Positions 42,066 to 51,289 of a DNA stretch of 64,000 nt are shown here, piece by piece. Below the pieces are notes generated by a model. It ran no database searches. It was not told the DNA's origin and saw nothing but the letters and a program-made list of their open reading frames with translations. The stretch's first letter is position 1, and each line of letters starts with the position of its first letter. This DNA comes from SXNM01 sp964586155 (GTDB lineage Bacteria; Myxococcota_A; UBA9042). Position numbers and translations under genes: made by a program. The stretch lies in the NCBI GenBank assembly GCA_964586155.1, contig CAZPHC010000021.1:48526-112525 (forward strand), read 5' to 3'.

Positions 42066-43246
42066 GCGCACCCCACGACCAGGCCGCCGGCCGCCTTGCC
42101 GACGAGGACGAGGACGTCGTCGTCATCCGGGTCGAGAGTGGCCTGCACGCCGAGCAGATCCTCGACGCCCGCGGCCTCGCGGACCGGATCTTCGGCCTCG
42201 ACGACCCCGACCTGCGCTGCGGCCGCCTGGCCATGCTGCTGCATCGCCTCGATCCGGATCTGGTGACCGAGGCGATCGAGACCGCGGCCACCCAGGTCCA
42301 CGACCCCGTCTGGCGCGTGCTCTACCTGACCTGGACGCAGGTCCTGCTGATCGTTCGCCAGCGTCCCAACCTGCCCGCCGGCCCGCTGCGCGCCGAACAC
42401 GAGCGGGTCTGGCCGAGCGCGCTGGCGTTGGCGCGCTGGACCGGCAGCGCGAGTCGCAACGGCCGGTCGTTCTGCATCGGTCTGCTGCGCGGCGCGCTCG
42501 AGCCGCCGGGGCGCCACGACGCCAAGCCGCTGCCGCCGCCGGTCTCGATCGAGCACCTGCCGCTCGGCCTGCGACGGGAGCGCGCGCGTGGTCCCAAACG
42601 CGAGCTGCTGGTGCAGCTGTTGGTCGACACCGACCCCTCGGTGGTCGAGCTGCTGGCCCGGAATCCGCGGCTGAAGCAGGCCGACATCATGCGGCTCGCA
42701 ACCAACCGCCGGACCCACCCCTGGGCGCTGTGGTCGCTGATGCTCACGCAGCGTTGGCTCTCGGACCGCGGCATCCCGCTCGCCGTGGTGCACAACCCGG
42801 TCTGCCCGCCGTGGCTGCTGGTGGCGTTGGCGCCGCTGCTGGACGCGACGCAGCTCGGCGACGCGCTGCGCAAGCGGCCGCTGCTGGGGGCCGAGGTTCT
42901 CGAGCCGCTCGTCGTGCTGCACGGCGGCTCCTTGCGGACGTGGATCGAGTCGCGGCTGGCCCGGATGGGCGCGAGCGACGACGACGGCGTGGTCGCGATC
43001 GACACGGACCTCGCCGAGGCCGGCGACGCGCTGGCCGACGCCTTCGCCGAGCTGGTCGCGTCGGTCAGCGACGAGCCCGAGCAGGCGCAAGAGGATCCGC
43101 CCGACGACGACGCGTTCGACGACGACGACGTGTACTCCGGCGACGCGTTCGACGACGACGCGTTCGACGACGACGACCTGTACTCCGGCGACGCGTTCGA
43201 CGGCGACGCCGCAGCGGACGACGGACCTAGCTCGCCGCGCCCTTGA
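42062..43246 (+). CDS. Unknown helical protein with a duplicated acidic tail
   Basis: This 394-residue protein has no family I recognise. The body (residues ~20-320) looks mainly helical and Leu-rich and contains PSVVELLARNPRLKQADIMRLA and PWALWSLMLTQRW. Repeated HEAT-like helical pairs are possible. The tail is extremely acidic, with a 16-residue unit DDDAFDDDDVYSGDAF present twice, encoded by a 48-bp tandem duplication. The ATG overlaps the stop of the PEGA lipoprotein gene, making it the fourth gene of the operon. There is no signal peptide or membrane segment, so it is probably cytoplasmic. Its 3' end overlaps the convergent kinase gene by 20 bases. Confidence 0.75.
   Translation: MSAPHDQAAGRLADEDEDVVVIRVESGLHAEQILDARGLADRIFGLDDPDLRCGRLAMLLHRLDPDLVTEAIETAATQVHDPVWRVLYLTWTQVLLIVRQRPNLPAGPLRAEHERVWPSALALARWTGSASRNGRSFCIGLLRGALEPPGRHDAKPLPPPVSIEHLPLGLRRERARGPKRELLVQLLVDTDPSVVELLARNPRLKQADIMRLATNRRTHPWALWSLMLTQRWLSDRGIPLAVVHNPVCPPWLLVALAPLLDATQLGDALRKRPLLGAEVLEPLVVLHGGSLRTWIESRLARMGASDDDGVVAIDTDLAEAGDALADAFAELVASVSDEPEQAQEDPPDDDAFDDDDVYSGDAFDDDAFDDDDLYSGDAFDGDAAADDGPSSPRP
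43103..43198 (+). repeat. 48-bp tandem duplication encoding an acidic tail
   Basis: Positions 43103-43150 and 43151-43198 differ by a single base (GTG to CTG, Val to Leu). Near identity suggests a recent duplication. Confidence 0.92.
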
Positions 43247-44354
43247 ACGCCTCGTCGACCAGCTCGCGTAGGTCCTCGCGGTGCTCGACGACGGCCAGCG
43301 CCAGCGCCAACTGGCCGCGCGCCCGCATCAAGTTGTGCTCGCCGTGGCCGGGGGCGCGGTTCGGATCCCAGCGGAAGTACGACTCGAGCAGCGCGTCCTT
43401 GGCGAATCGGGCCGAGAGCTCCAGCGCGATGCGGCCGAATCCGTGCACGACGCCTTCGCGCTCCGGCGCAGTCAGCGCGCCGCCGGCCGCGTAGCCGCGC
43501 ATGGCCGCGGCGAAGATGTCCAGGTCGAGTCGGGCTGGCTCGTCCTCGGCGCTGCGGTTGCACCACGAGCGCATCGCGTCGCCGAGCTCCACGTCGATCG
43601 TCGACCACGCCATCGTGTCGAGATCGACGAGGCCGACCGCGACGCCCTGGTCGTCGAAGAGCAGGTTGGCGATCTTGAGGTCGCCGTGGACGATGCGCGG
43701 CGGCAGCGGCGCCAGGCCCGGCATCTCACGCCAGGCCTGCACGATCGTCGCGCCCAGGTCCGCGACCGCGGCGTGCAGCCTGTGACCGGCCTGGGTCGCG
43801 ATCGCCTGCTGCAGGCCGGCGACGTGGGCGTCGGTGTCGTGCGCGCCAGGGCGGGTGAAGGCGAACGCATGGTCGACGCCGCGCAGGGCGTCGTGAAAGG
43901 TCGCGACGAGCCTGGCCGCCGACGCGGCGTGGGCGGGCGACGGCACCTTGGCCACCGAATGGCCCGGCAGGCGCGACAACATGCGCCAGACGCCGGCATG
44001 CGGTCCGGCGTCGACCAGGGTCCAGGGCTCGCCGGCGTGGCTCTTCGCGATCGTGGGCACCGGCACGCCGCGGGCGCGCAGGATCTGCGTCAGCGCCGCG
44101 ATGTCGAGGTTCACGCTCGCCGCGAAGATCGGGTGCAGGCGCTGCAGCACCCAGCCCGTGCCGACGGCGAAGGTATCGTTGATCAGCCCGCCCGAGAGCG
44201 GCGCGATCGACGCCAGATCGGCCTCGTCGGGGCCGACGAAGCGCCCGGCGATGGCCTCCAGGCTCGTCGCCGTCGGCGCCGCGGCGGCGGGCGCGGCGGC
44301 AGGCGCGGCGGGGTGGTGGGCGGCGACGGGCGGCGATGGCGAGGCTCTGTTCAT
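43227..44354 (-). CDS. APH-family kinase, N-acetylhexosamine 1-kinase-like
   Basis: The 375-residue protein has the aminoglycoside-phosphotransferase fold. It shows LSGGLINDTFAVG in the N-lobe, the catalytic loop IVHGDLKIANLLFDD and the metal-binding segment VGLVDLDTMAWS. The LDLDTM and ELGDAMRS pattern resembles NahK-type sugar 1-kinases more than antibiotic-resistance enzymes, so a small-molecule (amino-sugar or choline-like) kinase is likely. The first ~30 residues are a Pro/Ala extension. The ATG is at 44354. It is convergent with the acidic-tail gene and divergent from the enoyl-CoA isomerase gene (79 bases between starts). The substrate cannot be read from sequence. Confidence 0.85.
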   Translation of the reverse strand: MNRASPSPPVAAHHPAAPAAAPAAAAPTATSLEAIAGRFVGPDEADLASIAPLSGGLINDTFAVGTGWVLQRLHPIFAASVNLDIAALTQILRARGVPVPTIAKSHAGEPWTLVDAGPHAGVWRMLSRLPGHSVAKVPSPAHAASAARLVATFHDALRGVDHAFAFTRPGAHDTDAHVAGLQQAIATQAGHRLHAAVADLGATIVQAWREMPGLAPLPPRIVHGDLKIANLLFDDQGVAVGLVDLDTMAWSTIDVELGDAMRSWCNRSAEDEPARLDLDIFAAAMRGYAAGGALTAPEREGVVHGFGRIALELSARFAKDALLESYFRWDPNRAPGHGEHNLMRARGQLALALAVVEHREDLRELVDEAFKGAAS

Positions 44355-44433
44355 GCCCGCGAGTCTGGCGCTGCTGCGCCGCTGCCGCTAGTTTTCGCAC
44401 CGACGCCGCCCACCGTCGCGCCCAGGAGCCGCC

Positions 44434-45234
44434 ATGACCGCAACCGTCCCCGATCGTCCCCAGCCCGCCCGCCTCGTCGAGGTCCTGCGCGACGGGCGCA
44501 TCGCCACCGTGCGGCTGCAGCGGCCACCGGCCAACGCCATCAACGGCGCGCTGCTCGCAGAGCTGATCGCCGCGCTCGACGCGCTCGAGGCCAGTGACGT
44601 CGACGGCTTCTTGCTCGTCGGCCGCCCCGGCTTGTTCTCGGCGGGCCTGGATCTGCCGGCCCTGCTGCAGCTCGACCGCGATGGCATGGCCGACTTCTGG
44701 CGCGCGTTCAGCGCCACGTTCCTGCGGCTGTGGCGCACCGAGCTGTGCATGGTCGCCGCGATCGAGGGCCACGCGCCGGCCGGCGGAACCGTGCTCTGCC
44801 TCGCCGCCGACCACCGGGTCATCGCCGATGGTCCGTACCGCATGGGCCTGAACGAGGTCGCGGTCGGTCTCGCCGTGCCGCGCTTCTTGTGCCAGGTCGC
44901 CAGCGCCCGCCTCGGCCTCGCCAACGCCGAGCGGCTGCTGACGACAGGGGCGTTGCTGACGCCCCACGAGGCGCTCGCCGCCGGCTTCGTCGATCAGGTC
45001 GTGCCGCAAGCCGACGTCCTCGACGCCGCGACCGCCGTGCTGCATGCGCGCCTCGCCGTGCCCGAGCAGGCGCGCCGCGCGACCAAGGCCGCCCTGCGCG
45101 CTCCGCTCGGCGACGCGATCGCCAGGGGCAACGAGGCCGAGATCGAGAGCTTCCTCGAGGCCTGGTTCGCGCCGCATTGCCAGCGCGAGCTGCATGCCGT
45201 GGTCGCGCGCCTGGCGAAGCGCAAGGAGGGCTGA
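44434..45234 (+). CDS. Enoyl-CoA isomerase (crotonase family, ECI1-like)
   Basis: The 266-residue crotonase-fold protein resembles delta3,delta2-enoyl-CoA isomerases. It has IEGHAPAGGTVLCLAADHRV with the oxyanion-hole pattern, YRMGLNEVAVGLAVPRF with Glu in the LNE position, and LLTPHEALAAGFVDQVVP. These isomerases move double bonds during beta-oxidation of unsaturated fatty acids. Typical enoyl-CoA hydratases have two catalytic Glu; only the one in GLNE is evident here, consistent with an isomerase. The ATG at 44434 follows GGAG. Its stop overlaps the cutA start by one base. No other fatty-acid genes are in the operon. Confidence 0.87.
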   Translation: MTATVPDRPQPARLVEVLRDGRIATVRLQRPPANAINGALLAELIAALDALEASDVDGFLLVGRPGLFSAGLDLPALLQLDRDGMADFWRAFSATFLRLWRTELCMVAAIEGHAPAGGTVLCLAADHRVIADGPYRMGLNEVAVGLAVPRFLCQVASARLGLANAERLLTTGALLTPHEALAAGFVDQVVPQADVLDAATAVLHARLAVPEQARRATKAALRAPLGDAIARGNEAEIESFLEAWFAPHCQRELHAVVARLAKRKEG

Positions 45235-45548
45235 TGCGCCTGGTCCTGTCGAGCTGCCCTCCTGGCGACGCCGACCGGCTCGCCGCGGCGTTGGTGCAGG
45301 CCCGTGTCGCCGCGTGCGTCTCGATCGTCCCGGGGGCCCTCTCGCGCTACCATTGGCAGGGGGCCGTGGCCATCGAGCCCGAGTCCCTGCTGCTGTGCAA
45401 GGTCCCGGCCGATCGCGTCGACGCGCTGACCGCCGAGCTGCAGCGGCTGCACCCCTACACCGTGCCCGAGATCCTCGTGCTGGCGGCCGAGTCGGCGGTG
45501 CAGGCCTACGCGGCGTGGGCGTTGGCCGAGACGCGCCCGCCCGGTTGA
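45234..45548 (+). CDS. cutA: Divalent-cation tolerance protein CutA
   Basis: The 104-residue protein has the normal CutA length and motifs: LVQARVAACVSIVPG, SRYHWQGAV, SLLLCKV and LHPYTVPEILVL. CutA proteins form very stable trimers and have been linked to copper tolerance, though the molecular role is unclear. A strong AAGGAGGG site sits just upstream inside the end of the isomerase gene, and the start overlaps that stop (TGATG). The pair is probably one transcript. Confidence 0.93.
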   Translation: MRLVLSSCPPGDADRLAAALVQARVAACVSIVPGALSRYHWQGAVAIEPESLLLCKVPADRVDALTAELQRLHPYTVPEILVLAAESAVQAYAAWALAETRPPG

Positions 45549-45587
45549 GCTGCGGCGCCGGCGCTGCCTGGCCGCGCTCCGACGCAG

Positions 45588-47222
45588 CTACTCGGCGAGC
45601 GGGCGGCGCAGGACGGTGTCGCGCTGCCAGTTCTCGTCGTCGGTCTCGGGGTAGTCGAGGCTGTAGTGCAGGCCGCGCGACTCCTGGCGGATCAACGCCG
45701 AGCCGACGATCAGGCGCGAGACCGTGACGAGGTTGCGCAGCTCGATCACGTCGGCCGAGACCAGGAAGCGCCAATACTCCTCGCGCACCTCGGCGTAGAG
45801 CAACTCGAGGCGGCGCTTGGCCCGCTCGAGGCGGCGGTTGCTGCGCACGATGCCGACGTAGTTCCACATCAGGCGACGGATCTCGTCCCAGGCCTGGTTC
45901 ATCAGCACGCGCTCGTCGGGGCTGCCGGCCTCGCCGCTGTCCCAGCCCTGCAGGTCGGGCAGGCTCGAGCGGGCGCCGGCGTCGAGCAGGTCCGTCGCGA
46001 CCTTCGCCGCGCGACGGGCGTAGACCGCAGCTTCGAGCAGTGAGTTCGACGCCAGGCGGTTGGCGCCGTGCAGGCCGGTGCAGCTCGTCTCGCCGATGGC
46101 GAGCAGGCCGTGGATGTTGGTGCGGCCGTGGCCGTCGACCAGCACGCCGCCGCAGAGGTAGTGCGCCGCCGGCACGACCGGGATCGGCTGCGTCCGCAGG
46201 TCGATCTCGACGTCCTGGCAGGCGGCGAAGATCGTCGGGAAGCGCTCGACCAGGTAGTCCGGCGGCAGGTGCGTCATGTCGAGGTAGACCGAGGCGTCGC
46301 CGCGGGTCTTGAGCTCGCGGTCGATGGCGCGGGCCACGATGTCGCGCGGCGCCAGCTCGGCGAGCTCGTGGTAGCGCGGCATGAAGCGTTCGCCCGCCGC
46401 GTTGCGCAGGATGCCGCCCTCGCCGCGCAGGGCCTCGGAGATCAGCATGTTCTTGCGCTCGGGGTGGTAGAGCGCGGTCGGGTGGAACTGGAAGAACTCC
46501 ATGTTCGCGACGCGCGCACCCGCGCGGTACGCCATCGCCACGCCGTCGCCGGTCGCGACGTCGGGGTTGGACGTGTACTGGTAGCAGCGGCCCGCGCCAC
46601 CGGTCGCGAGCACGACGATCGGCGCGGCCAGCGCACGAACCTCGCCCTTGGCGATGTCGAGGGCGTAGACGCCGAGCACCTTGTCGTCGCGGCCGCCGGG
46701 CAGGCCGACGCCACGGCCCCGGGCCATGCGGGCGCGCGTGATCAGGTCGACCGCGATCGTCCGCTCACGCACCTCGACGTTGCCTTGGGCGCGGACCTTG
46801 GCCACGAGCGCGTCCTCGATCGCCACGCCGGTCGCGTCCGCGGCGTGGACGATGCGTCGCGCGCGGTGGCCGCCTTCGCGGGTGAGCTTGAGCGTGCCGT
46901 CGGCGTTGCGGTCGAGCTGGACGCCACGATCGAGCATCTCGGCGATCGCGGCCGGGCCCTCGGCCACGATCCCCTCGACGACCTCGCGGCGGCAGAGCCC
47001 GGCGCCGGCGATCAGCGTGTCCTCGACGTGGTCTGCGAACGAGTCCTGCTCGCCGAGGACGGCGGCCACGCCGCCCTGGGCCCAGCGGGTGTTGCTGTCG
47101 TCGATCACGGACTTGGTCAGCACCAGCACGCGGCAGCGATCGGCGAGGTCGAGCGCCATCGAGAGGCCGGCGATGCCGCTGCCGAGGATGATGACGTCGT
47201 AGCGGTCTGCCGGATGCTCCAT
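45588..47222 (-). CDS. nadB: L-aspartate oxidase
   Basis: The 544-residue flavoprotein should oxidise L-aspartate to iminoaspartate, the first step of de novo NAD synthesis. It has the FAD-binding start DVIILGSGIAGLSMALDLA, NTRWAQGGVAAVLG, VVLATGGAGRCYQYTSNP, ANMEFFQFHPTALYHP and GLHGANRLASNSLLEA. The C-terminal helical domain (RRLMWNYVGIVRSNRRLERA) is characteristic of NadB rather than succinate dehydrogenase subunit A. The length is normal. The ATG is at 47222 and diverges from a large membrane protein across 173 bases. No nadA or nadC lies next to it. Confidence 0.96.
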   Translation of the reverse strand: MEHPADRYDVIILGSGIAGLSMALDLADRCRVLVLTKSVIDDSNTRWAQGGVAAVLGEQDSFADHVEDTLIAGAGLCRREVVEGIVAEGPAAIAEMLDRGVQLDRNADGTLKLTREGGHRARRIVHAADATGVAIEDALVAKVRAQGNVEVRERTIAVDLITRARMARGRGVGLPGGRDDKVLGVYALDIAKGEVRALAAPIVVLATGGAGRCYQYTSNPDVATGDGVAMAYRAGARVANMEFFQFHPTALYHPERKNMLISEALRGEGGILRNAAGERFMPRYHELAELAPRDIVARAIDRELKTRGDASVYLDMTHLPPDYLVERFPTIFAACQDVEIDLRTQPIPVVPAAHYLCGGVLVDGHGRTNIHGLLAIGETSCTGLHGANRLASNSLLEAAVYARRAAKVATDLLDAGARSSLPDLQGWDSGEAGSPDERVLMNQAWDEIRRLMWNYVGIVRSNRRLERAKRRLELLYAEVREEYWRFLVSADVIELRNLVTVSRLIVGSALIRQESRGLHYSLDYPETDDENWQRDTVLRRPLAE

Positions 47223-47395
47223 GGGCTGCCCCTGTCTGCGCGCCCGGGCGCGTCCGGCGCAGAGTTGCCCAAGGAGGCGATCGGCGCAACAAGTGCAACC
47301 GCAGGTCGATTGAGACGCGCGGCGGCTTGGCGTATCGTGCGCGCCCCACGGCGCGAGCCAGGCTCCGGACGTGGCAGGGCAAGGACGGAGCGCGC

Positions 47396-50107
47396 GTGGC
47401 AGATCCCCATTCCATCGACCCGGAGCTCGAGGCCGACGAGGACAGCGTCCTCGACGATCCCGCGCACGTCGATGGCGGCGGCGGCCACGACGACGAGGCG
47501 CACGACGCCGAGCCGCTCGTGCTGCCGACCACGCCGGACGCGCGTCACCGCTTCGATCTGGTCCATTCCACGGTCCTGGTGCTGCTGACGCTGCTCGGCA
47601 TCGCGCCGATCTGGGTCACGGACATCTTGCCGCTGCTCGACGCGGCCAGCCACCAGCACCTGATCCGGCTGATCCACGACTACAGCGTCACGCCGATCTA
47701 CCAGCACCACTACGAGGAAGTGCACGCCATCGTGCCCTACCTGACGTACTACAAGGCCGTCGATTGGTTGATGGTCCTGCTCGACGTCGAGACGGCCAAC
47801 CGCGTCGTGCTCTCGCTCTGCCTCGCCGCGTTGCCGATGGCGGCGTCGAGCCTGCTGCGCGCCATCGACCACAACCGCTGGCTGGTGCTGGGCGTCTTCC
47901 CGTGGATGCTCAACAGCGATTTCTACCTCGGCTTCTTCAACTATTTGATGAGCATCCCGCTCTTCCTCTGGTTGCTGGCGGCGCATATCCGCCTGCTGCG
48001 CAACCCGAACTGGCCGCGCGCGGTGCTGGTGGCCGGCCTGACGGTTCTGCTCGCGCTGACGCACTACCTGCTCTGGGCGGTGTCGTTGGTGCTGTTGCCG
48101 CTGCTGGCGCTGGTTTTTGGCCTGCGCAGCCAACGCCTGCGCGGGTTGGCCTGGATGCTGCGCGAGGTCGGCCTCGTCATGCCGTCGGTGCTCGTGCTGC
48201 TGCCGTGGTTCCTGAGCTACTTCGTGCTGGCCAAGGACGTGCGCACGCCCGACCAGGTCGCGGTCGGTGGCGCCACGCTCGCCCAGCGGCTGAGCCGGGT
48301 CTATTCGGGCCAGCATCTCGGGCCGATGGACGATCTGCGCCAGCTCGTCAGCCGCATGTTCGACAACGATCTGCCGCAGCCCTCCGAGCACCTGCAGACG
48401 GGCTGGGAGCTGCTGACCAGTCGCCAGGGCGAGCTCGCCAGCTTCCTGTGGCTCGTCGGCCTCGCGCTCTGGATCATCGGCTCGGTCAAGCGTGAGCGCG
48501 TGGTGCTGGCGCCGCGGCACGCGCGCAAGCGCCTGCAAGCGGCGCTCGGCGCGATCCCGCCGGCCCAATCGCTCGCGGACTCGGGTCGGGTGCTCGCCAG
48601 CGTGGCCACCGTCTACGTCGGCGCACGCGGCGTGCGCGTCCGGGTCCCGGGCACCTCGTACATCGGCTGGGTGCTGGCGCTGATGACCGCGATCTACTTC
48701 GCGCTGCCGCAGCATCTGGCGCGGCCGATCTACCTCTACGGCGTGGACTTCCGCCTGGTCGAGGTGCTCGGTGTCCTGGCGGTGATCGCGCTGCCCGTCT
48801 GTCCGCTGCTGCCGCCGCGACACGTCCGCTGGCGCGTCTGGATCGGCACGGCCCTGATGGCGATCGTCTCGGTGCTGGTGCCCCTGCACACCGCCGGCAC
48901 CTTCATGATGGTCCGCACCGAGTACGGCTCGATCCGCGAGGCCTTCGGCAGCATCCCCGCCGGGCGCAACGTCCTGACGCTGCGCATGAAGCGCGGCAGC
49001 CGCTACCTGCGCGAGATGATCTTCAGCAACATCGGCGAGTACTACGCCGTCTTCCAGGGCGGCTACGTGCCGTACTCCTTCGCCGACAGTTCGTCCAAGC
49101 CGATCGTCACCCGCACCGAAGCCGCCATGCCGGCGCCGACCTGGTTCGACCACACCACCTTCAGCCTCGACGCCCACGGCAAGTACTACGACTACATCGT
49201 GATCTTCCGCGATCTCGAGGAGCGCCCCGGCTCCTGGGAGCGCTCGCTGGCGAGCTGGCATCGCGTGTACCAGCGCGACAACTGGCAGGTCTACCGCAAC
49301 CCGGCGCCGGAGCATTGGCCGCCGCCGACGCCCGCCGAGCTCGCCCGCGCAGAGGCGTACGAGACCTGCAACCGCTGGATCCTCGAGCGCATGGGCTTCG
49401 GCCCGACCAGCACCATGCCCCAGGATCTCGACGTGCTGCTGCGCGAGCTGGTGCAGAAGCTGCAGGAGGTCGGCGTCGCCGACATGCCGCCGCCTCGCTT
49501 CGCGCCCAACGTCGAGGGGGCGCGTCGTCGTCGTCGCCTCGGGCCGGCGCGACCGCCGCGGCCCGGCAGCGAGCCGAGCGTCCAGCCGTCCACGGCGCCG
49601 GACGCGCCGCCGGAGGCGCCACAGGACGCGCCGCAGCCAGACGAGCCAGGCGACGGACCGCCGCGCGTCGACCCGGCTCCCGAGTTCGATCCGCCCGAGG
49701 CACCGCAGGCCGAACCTGGGCCGCCCGGGCCACCGCCGCCCGGTCGTGGCAACGCGCCAGAGAGCGATCTCCAGGGCAGGGCGGCGCCGATGCGGGGCCC
49801 CCCAGGCCCCGAGGCCGGAGGGGCGGCCGATCCGGCCCGCGCCGAGACCGTCGCTCCAGCGCCGGAGGCCGAGGCCCTGATGCCGGTCCTGCCCTCGCGC
49901 TTGCCGGTGTTCGGCCGCGCCGGCATGCGCCTCGCGCCGAACATCGACGCCCTGCGCGGCCTGAGCGCCCAACCCGGCGCGGCCGTTCGCGGTGCCCGCG
50001 GCGACGACATGGGGGCACCGCCCGAGCCGCGCCAGATGCGCTGGTGGGAGCCGAGCGCGCACATGCGCGAAGCGGCCGGCCGCCTGACAGCCCGACCCGG
50101 GCGTTGA
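47396..50107 (+). CDS. Large multi-pass membrane protein of unknown function
   Basis: The 903-residue protein has an acidic N-terminus (~55 residues), then about ten hydrophobic segments between residues ~60 and 520 (for example STVLVLLTLLGIAPIWV, AVLVAGLTVLLALTHYLLWA, LVMPSVLVLLPWFLSYFVL). An extracytoplasmic-looking domain follows (IREAFGSIPAGRNVLTLRMK, YYDYIVIFRDLEERPGSW), and the last ~200 residues are disordered and Pro/Ala-rich. The general shape recalls GT-C glycosyltransferases or polymer-synthesis membrane proteins, but no clear catalytic Asp motif is seen, so I make no assignment. The GTG at 47396 is used because GGACGGAG lies just upstream. The following gene is an M50-type protease. 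Confidence 0.75.
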   Translation: MADPHSIDPELEADEDSVLDDPAHVDGGGGHDDEAHDAEPLVLPTTPDARHRFDLVHSTVLVLLTLLGIAPIWVTDILPLLDAASHQHLIRLIHDYSVTPIYQHHYEEVHAIVPYLTYYKAVDWLMVLLDVETANRVVLSLCLAALPMAASSLLRAIDHNRWLVLGVFPWMLNSDFYLGFFNYLMSIPLFLWLLAAHIRLLRNPNWPRAVLVAGLTVLLALTHYLLWAVSLVLLPLLALVFGLRSQRLRGLAWMLREVGLVMPSVLVLLPWFLSYFVLAKDVRTPDQVAVGGATLAQRLSRVYSGQHLGPMDDLRQLVSRMFDNDLPQPSEHLQTGWELLTSRQGELASFLWLVGLALWIIGSVKRERVVLAPRHARKRLQAALGAIPPAQSLADSGRVLASVATVYVGARGVRVRVPGTSYIGWVLALMTAIYFALPQHLARPIYLYGVDFRLVEVLGVLAVIALPVCPLLPPRHVRWRVWIGTALMAIVSVLVPLHTAGTFMMVRTEYGSIREAFGSIPAGRNVLTLRMKRGSRYLREMIFSNIGEYYAVFQGGYVPYSFADSSSKPIVTRTEAAMPAPTWFDHTTFSLDAHGKYYDYIVIFRDLEERPGSWERSLASWHRVYQRDNWQVYRNPAPEHWPPPTPAELARAEAYETCNRWILERMGFGPTSTMPQDLDVLLRELVQKLQEVGVADMPPPRFAPNVEGARRRRRLGPARPPRPGSEPSVQPSTAPDAPPEAPQDAPQPDEPGDGPPRVDPAPEFDPPEAPQAEPGPPGPPPPGRGNAPESDLQGRAAPMRGPPGPEAGGAADPARAETVAPAPEAEALMPVLPSRLPVFGRAGMRLAPNIDALRGLSAQPGAAVRGARGDDMGAPPEPRQMRWWEPSAHMREAAGRLTARPGR

Positions 50108-50194
50108 CGCGGGCCTGGCCGCCGGGCGCATTGCCAGCGGTCCGTGGCATCTTACATTGGCGCAGGCCGCAGTCGCGGCGCTCCGAAGGAGACC

Positions 50195-51238
50195 ATGTAC
50201 GTCCAGGGCCCGCCTCCGTCTCGCGCGTCGTTCTACATCGGCGGCGTTCCGGTCACCGTCTCGCCGATGCACCTGCTGCTGATGGCGTTCCTGTTCTACC
50301 AGGTGCTGCAGCGCTCGGTGGCGCTGGGCATCGGTGTCATCCTCATCGCCAGCTTCTCGGTGCTCGCCCACGAGCTGGGGCACGCCTTCACGTCGCTGCG
50401 CTTTGGTCTCGGCGCGCGCATCGAGCTGACCGGCCTCGGCGGCCTGACCTACCACGCCCCGGCGCGCGACAACCGCCAGCTCTTCTTCGTCACCGCGGCC
50501 GGACCGGCGATGAACTTCGTGCTCGCGGCGCTGCTCTACGGTGTCCATGGCTTCACCCAGGGGATGCTCGACGAGATCGTGTTCATGGGCATCCAGGTCA
50601 ACGTCGTCTGGGGTATCTACAACCTGTTGCCGATCATCCCGCTCGACGGTGGCATCCTGACCCTGGTCGTGCTGCGGCGCTTCTTCCGCAAGGGCGATCG
50701 CGCCGAGCGCATCGCCCATTGGATCGGCCTGCTGCTCGGCGGCGCCGGCGCGGCGCTGGGGCTGGCGAGCCAGTCGCTGCTCGTCGCGTTCGTCCTCGGC
50801 ATGGCCGCCTTCGAGAACTGGCGCGCGCTGCAGGCGCTCGGGCCGGCGGCGGTGCAGCACGAGAAGGTCCCGCACAGGAACGTGCGCGAGATCCTCGACC
50901 AGGCGCGCCAGGCGTACGCACGCTCGGAGTGGGACGACGCGGCACGGTTTTGCCACCTCGCGCGCAGCGAGCCCTTCGTCTCGACCGAAGAGATGCGCCA
51001 GATCTGGCAGATCCTCGCGCTGACCGCGGCGCGCCAGGGCCAATGGACCGAGGCGCTGCGTCACGCCGAGCGGCTGCCCGAGGTGCCCGAGATGGCACAG
51101 GTCCGGGCCGTCTGCATCCTGGCGTTGAACGAACCGGCCCGCGCCAAGGCCTTCCTCGCGACCGGCGCCGCCGCGCTCGTCGCCGAGAGCCAGCTCGAAT
51201 CGTTGCGCGAGCTCGCCCGTCGTACCAGTGCCACCTGA
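50195..51238 (+). CDS. M50-family (site-2-protease-like) intramembrane metalloprotease
   Basis: The 347-residue protein has the zinc motif HELGH (His59, Glu60, His63) inside a hydrophobic segment, and the third ligand region NLLPIIPLDGG. Both are needed for M50 site-2 protease activity, which cuts membrane-embedded regulators. Several transmembrane segments precede residue ~225. The C-terminal ~110 residues are helical and TPR-like (ILDQARQAYARSEWDDAARF, QILALTAARQGQWTEALRHA), so they may bind partners. There is no PDZ or CBS domain. The ATG at 50195 follows AAGGAG. It lies 87 bases after the large membrane protein gene. The substrate is unknown. Confidence 0.9.
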   Translation: MYVQGPPPSRASFYIGGVPVTVSPMHLLLMAFLFYQVLQRSVALGIGVILIASFSVLAHELGHAFTSLRFGLGARIELTGLGGLTYHAPARDNRQLFFVTAAGPAMNFVLAALLYGVHGFTQGMLDEIVFMGIQVNVVWGIYNLLPIIPLDGGILTLVVLRRFFRKGDRAERIAHWIGLLLGGAGAALGLASQSLLVAFVLGMAAFENWRALQALGPAAVQHEKVPHRNVREILDQARQAYARSEWDDAARFCHLARSEPFVSTEEMRQIWQILALTAARQGQWTEALRHAERLPEVPEMAQVRAVCILALNEPARAKAFLATGAAALVAESQLESLRELARRTSAT

Positions 51239-51289
51239 GCGAGCCGCGCGCTCGCCGGATGGGGACCTGCGGGTCGCCGCCAACACGGC

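Noticed and set aside
47117..51286. A 1389-codon minus-strand frame across the membrane protein and M50 genes
   Set aside because: The plus-strand genes here have clear membrane segments, HELGH and ribosome sites; the antisense translation has low-complexity Arg/Gln/His-rich composition.
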